A stretch of 64,000 bases of DNA from Janibacter hoylei PVAS-1 (lineage in GTDB: Bacteria; Actinomycetota; Actinomycetes; Actinomycetales; Dermatophilaceae), in contig NZ_ALWX01000014.1 in assembly GCF_000297495.1 (NCBI RefSeq), positions 101,597 through 165,596 on the forward strand, in the 5' to 3' direction. A model generated the notes under the pieces. That model was not told the origin of the DNA. It was given only the letters and a program-made list of their open reading frames with translations, and made no database searches. Position numbers and translations under genes: made by a program. Positions 62,722-64,000 of this stretch are shown in pieces. Numbering within the stretch: the first letter of the stretch is position 1; every line of letters begins with the position of its first letter.

Positions 62722-63119
62722 GCCCCGGACTCGTCCTGGCGCGAGCCCACGACCCCGAGGTCGAGGTGCGGGCAGTCGCGCCACAGGCGCTCGAGGTCGT
62801 AGAAGTCCTTTTCCTCGTCGTGCTGCGCGTGCACGACGATGTCACCGAAGTCGAGCAGGACCCAGCGGCCGGGGCCGTGGCCCTCGCGGCGCAGCGTCTT
62901 GACGCCGGCCTCCTCGCGCAGGGTGTCCTCGATCGCCTCGGACATCGCCTGGACCTGGCGCTCGTTGTCCGCGGAGACGACGAGGAAGATGTCGGTGAGG
63001 GGCATCTGGCCGGACACGTCGAGCCCGGTGATGGTGCTCGCGTGCTTGTCGGCCGCCGCGCGTGCGGCGATGGTCGCGAGGTCGATGGCCTGCTGGGTTG
63101 CTGCCACGGTCTGGGTCAC
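62718..63119 (-). CDS. rsfS: Ribosomal silencing factor
   Basis: GTG at 63119, overlapping the nadD stop (GTGA); 133 residues. RsfS marks: [58 protein letters not shown]. It binds ribosomal protein L14 (uL14) and stops subunit joining in stationary phase. Middle gene of the nadD-rsfS-phosphatase operon. Confidence 0.96.
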   Translation of the reverse strand: MTQTVAATQQAIDLATIAARAAADKHASTITGLDVSGQMPLTDIFLVVSADNERQVQAMSEAIEDTLREEAGVKTLRREGHGPGRWVLLDFGDIVVHAQHDEEKDFYDLERLWRDCPHLDLGVVGSRQDESGA

Positions 63120-63709
63120 TCCCGGTCGTCGGTGTAGAGCTCGTACTTGTTGATGTACTGCACGACGCCGTCCGGCACGAGGTACCAGACCGGTTCGCCG
63201 TCGCTGACGCGCTGGCGGCAGTCGGTGGAGGAGATCGCCATGGCCGGCACCTCCTGGAGGGTCACCTTGTCCTCGGGCAGGCCCGACTCGCTCAGGGTGT
63301 ACCCGGGGCGCGTGACGCCGATGAAGTGGGCGAGGTCCCACAGCTCGTCGACGTCCTTCCACGACAGGATCTGCGCGAGCGCGTCGGCGCCGGTGATGAA
63401 GAAGAGCTCGTCATCGGGGCGCAGCCGGTGCAGGTCGCGCAGCGTGTCGATGGTGTAGGTCGGCCCGTCGCGCTCGACGTCGACCCGGCTCACGGTGAAG
63501 CTCGGGTTGGACGCGGTCGCGACGACCGTCATGAGGTAGCGGTGCTCGGCGGGGCTGACCTGCGTGTCCGCCTTCTGCCACGGCTCGCCGGTCGGCACGA
63601 AGACGACCTCGTCGAGACCGAAGCGGGAGGCGGCCTCGCTCGCAGCGACGAGGTGACCGTGGTGGATGGGGTCGAAGGTCCCACCCATCACGCCGAGCCG
63701 CTTGCTCAG
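63116..63709 (-). CDS. nadD: Nicotinate-nucleotide adenylyltransferase
   Basis: Nucleotidyltransferase motif [15 protein letters not shown], then [22 protein letters not shown], and [20 protein letters not shown] near the end. The start is uncertain: ATG 63688 or GTG 63691 would leave almost no residues before GGTFDP; a CTG at 63709 ([20 protein letters not shown] upstream, overlapping the previous stop as CTGA) gives the usual N-terminus and is shown here. Makes deamido-NAD from nicotinate mononucleotide in NAD synthesis. Confidence 0.93.
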   Translation of the reverse strand: MSKRLGVMGGTFDPIHHGHLVAASEAASRFGLDEVVFVPTGEPWQKADTQVSPAEHRYLMTVVATASNPSFTVSRVDVERDGPTYTIDTLRDLHRLRPDDELFFITGADALAQILSWKDVDELWDLAHFIGVTRPGYTLSESGLPEDKVTLQEVPAMAISSTDCRQRVSDGEPVWYLVPDGVVQYINKYELYTDDRE

Positions 63710-63920
63710 TGGTGCTCCCCGGCGGCCGTCTCGTGGTCGTCGTGGGCCACGGTGTTGTGCGCGGACGGGATCTTGGTCGCCGCCTGGCGGAAGGCGAAGA
63801 GGACGCCCAGCATCATCGCGAAGATCAGGAGCGCGAAGAGACCGTAGACGACGGGCGGGACCGGGAGCTCGGTGTGGTGGCTCGGCCTCGGGCGGCGAGG
63901 GAGGCAAGAGTGCTCAGCAT
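63706..63920 (-). pseudogene. Small single-helix membrane protein upstream of nadD, N-terminus unclear
   Basis: The C-terminal frame is clear: [40 protein letters not shown] and a His/Asp-rich tail ending AAGEHH at 63706. A small membrane protein of this kind before nadD is common in actinobacteria. The likely start, ATG at 63920 ([14 protein letters not shown]), is in another frame; one added base near 63875 would join them. A frameshift, or an unusual start, is possible. Confidence 0.6.
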
Positions 63921-64000
63921 GCGCCCCCAGTGCTACCCGCCCGTTGTCCCACCGTCTTCACTCCACAGGCCTGTGTGCGGGCCGAGGACTGACGCCGCTG

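Overview
The window is a very GC-rich chromosome segment from an actinobacterium. Evidence includes a WhiB-family protein, a principal sigma factor with a Lys/Ala-rich N-terminus, SAM-IV riboswitches, actinobacterial LexA boxes, a B12-dependent ribonucleotide reductase, a DUF222/HNH protein and the gene order nadD-rsfS-histidine phosphatase. The overall look fits Intrasporangiaceae (Janibacter-like), but the genus is inference.

Layout. 1-2077: 3' part of a transglutaminase-like membrane protein and a strong hairpin. 2115-12783: an integrated mobile element of about 10.7 kb, bounded by a perfect 20-bp direct repeat; the right copy is the last codons and stop of sigA. It carries a tyrosine integrase, an SF3 (D5/P4-type) helicase, a WhiB-like protein, an HNH nuclease, many small Cys-rich proteins in overlapping reading frames and an intergenic zone full of inverted repeats. 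No capsid, portal, terminase, relaxase or FtsK-type translocase gene is visible. 12764-32286: sigA, a universal stress protein, metX and metY (each behind its own SAM-IV riboswitch), a sodium/alanine-type symporter, a family-A DNA polymerase, a PAC2 protein, hrpA, an eis-like acetyltransferase, a WXG-like protein and small membrane proteins. 32329-43165: a carboxyltransferase, sdaA, DUF2510 proteins, a NERD helicase, a DUF222/HNH protein and a DUF3883 plus HNH_2 pair that looks like a defence locus. 43239-50224: nrdJ-nrdR under NrdR boxes, a LysM protein divergent from lexA with two LexA boxes, a sirtuin and a LysR regulator. 50263-63920: comEC-comEA, degV, leuS, a DUF218 protein, an amidohydrolase, a cupin, DUF488, a BenE-type transporter, tRNA-Ala, and a histidine phosphatase-rsfS-nadD cluster.

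How the parts work together. metX and metY are consecutive methionine-synthesis steps under the same riboswitch class. nrdR probably regulates itself and nrdJ. lexA and the LysM gene form an SOS pair. The element lies directly downstream of sigA in the same orientation and has moved the original sigA hairpin terminator to its far side, so its expression could be tied to sigA transcription.

Quality note. At least seven genes are broken by one-base changes in short G/C runs, three of them in one carboxyltransferase gene. This looks more like systematic homopolymer sequencing error than true gene decay, so the pseudogene calls are provisional.
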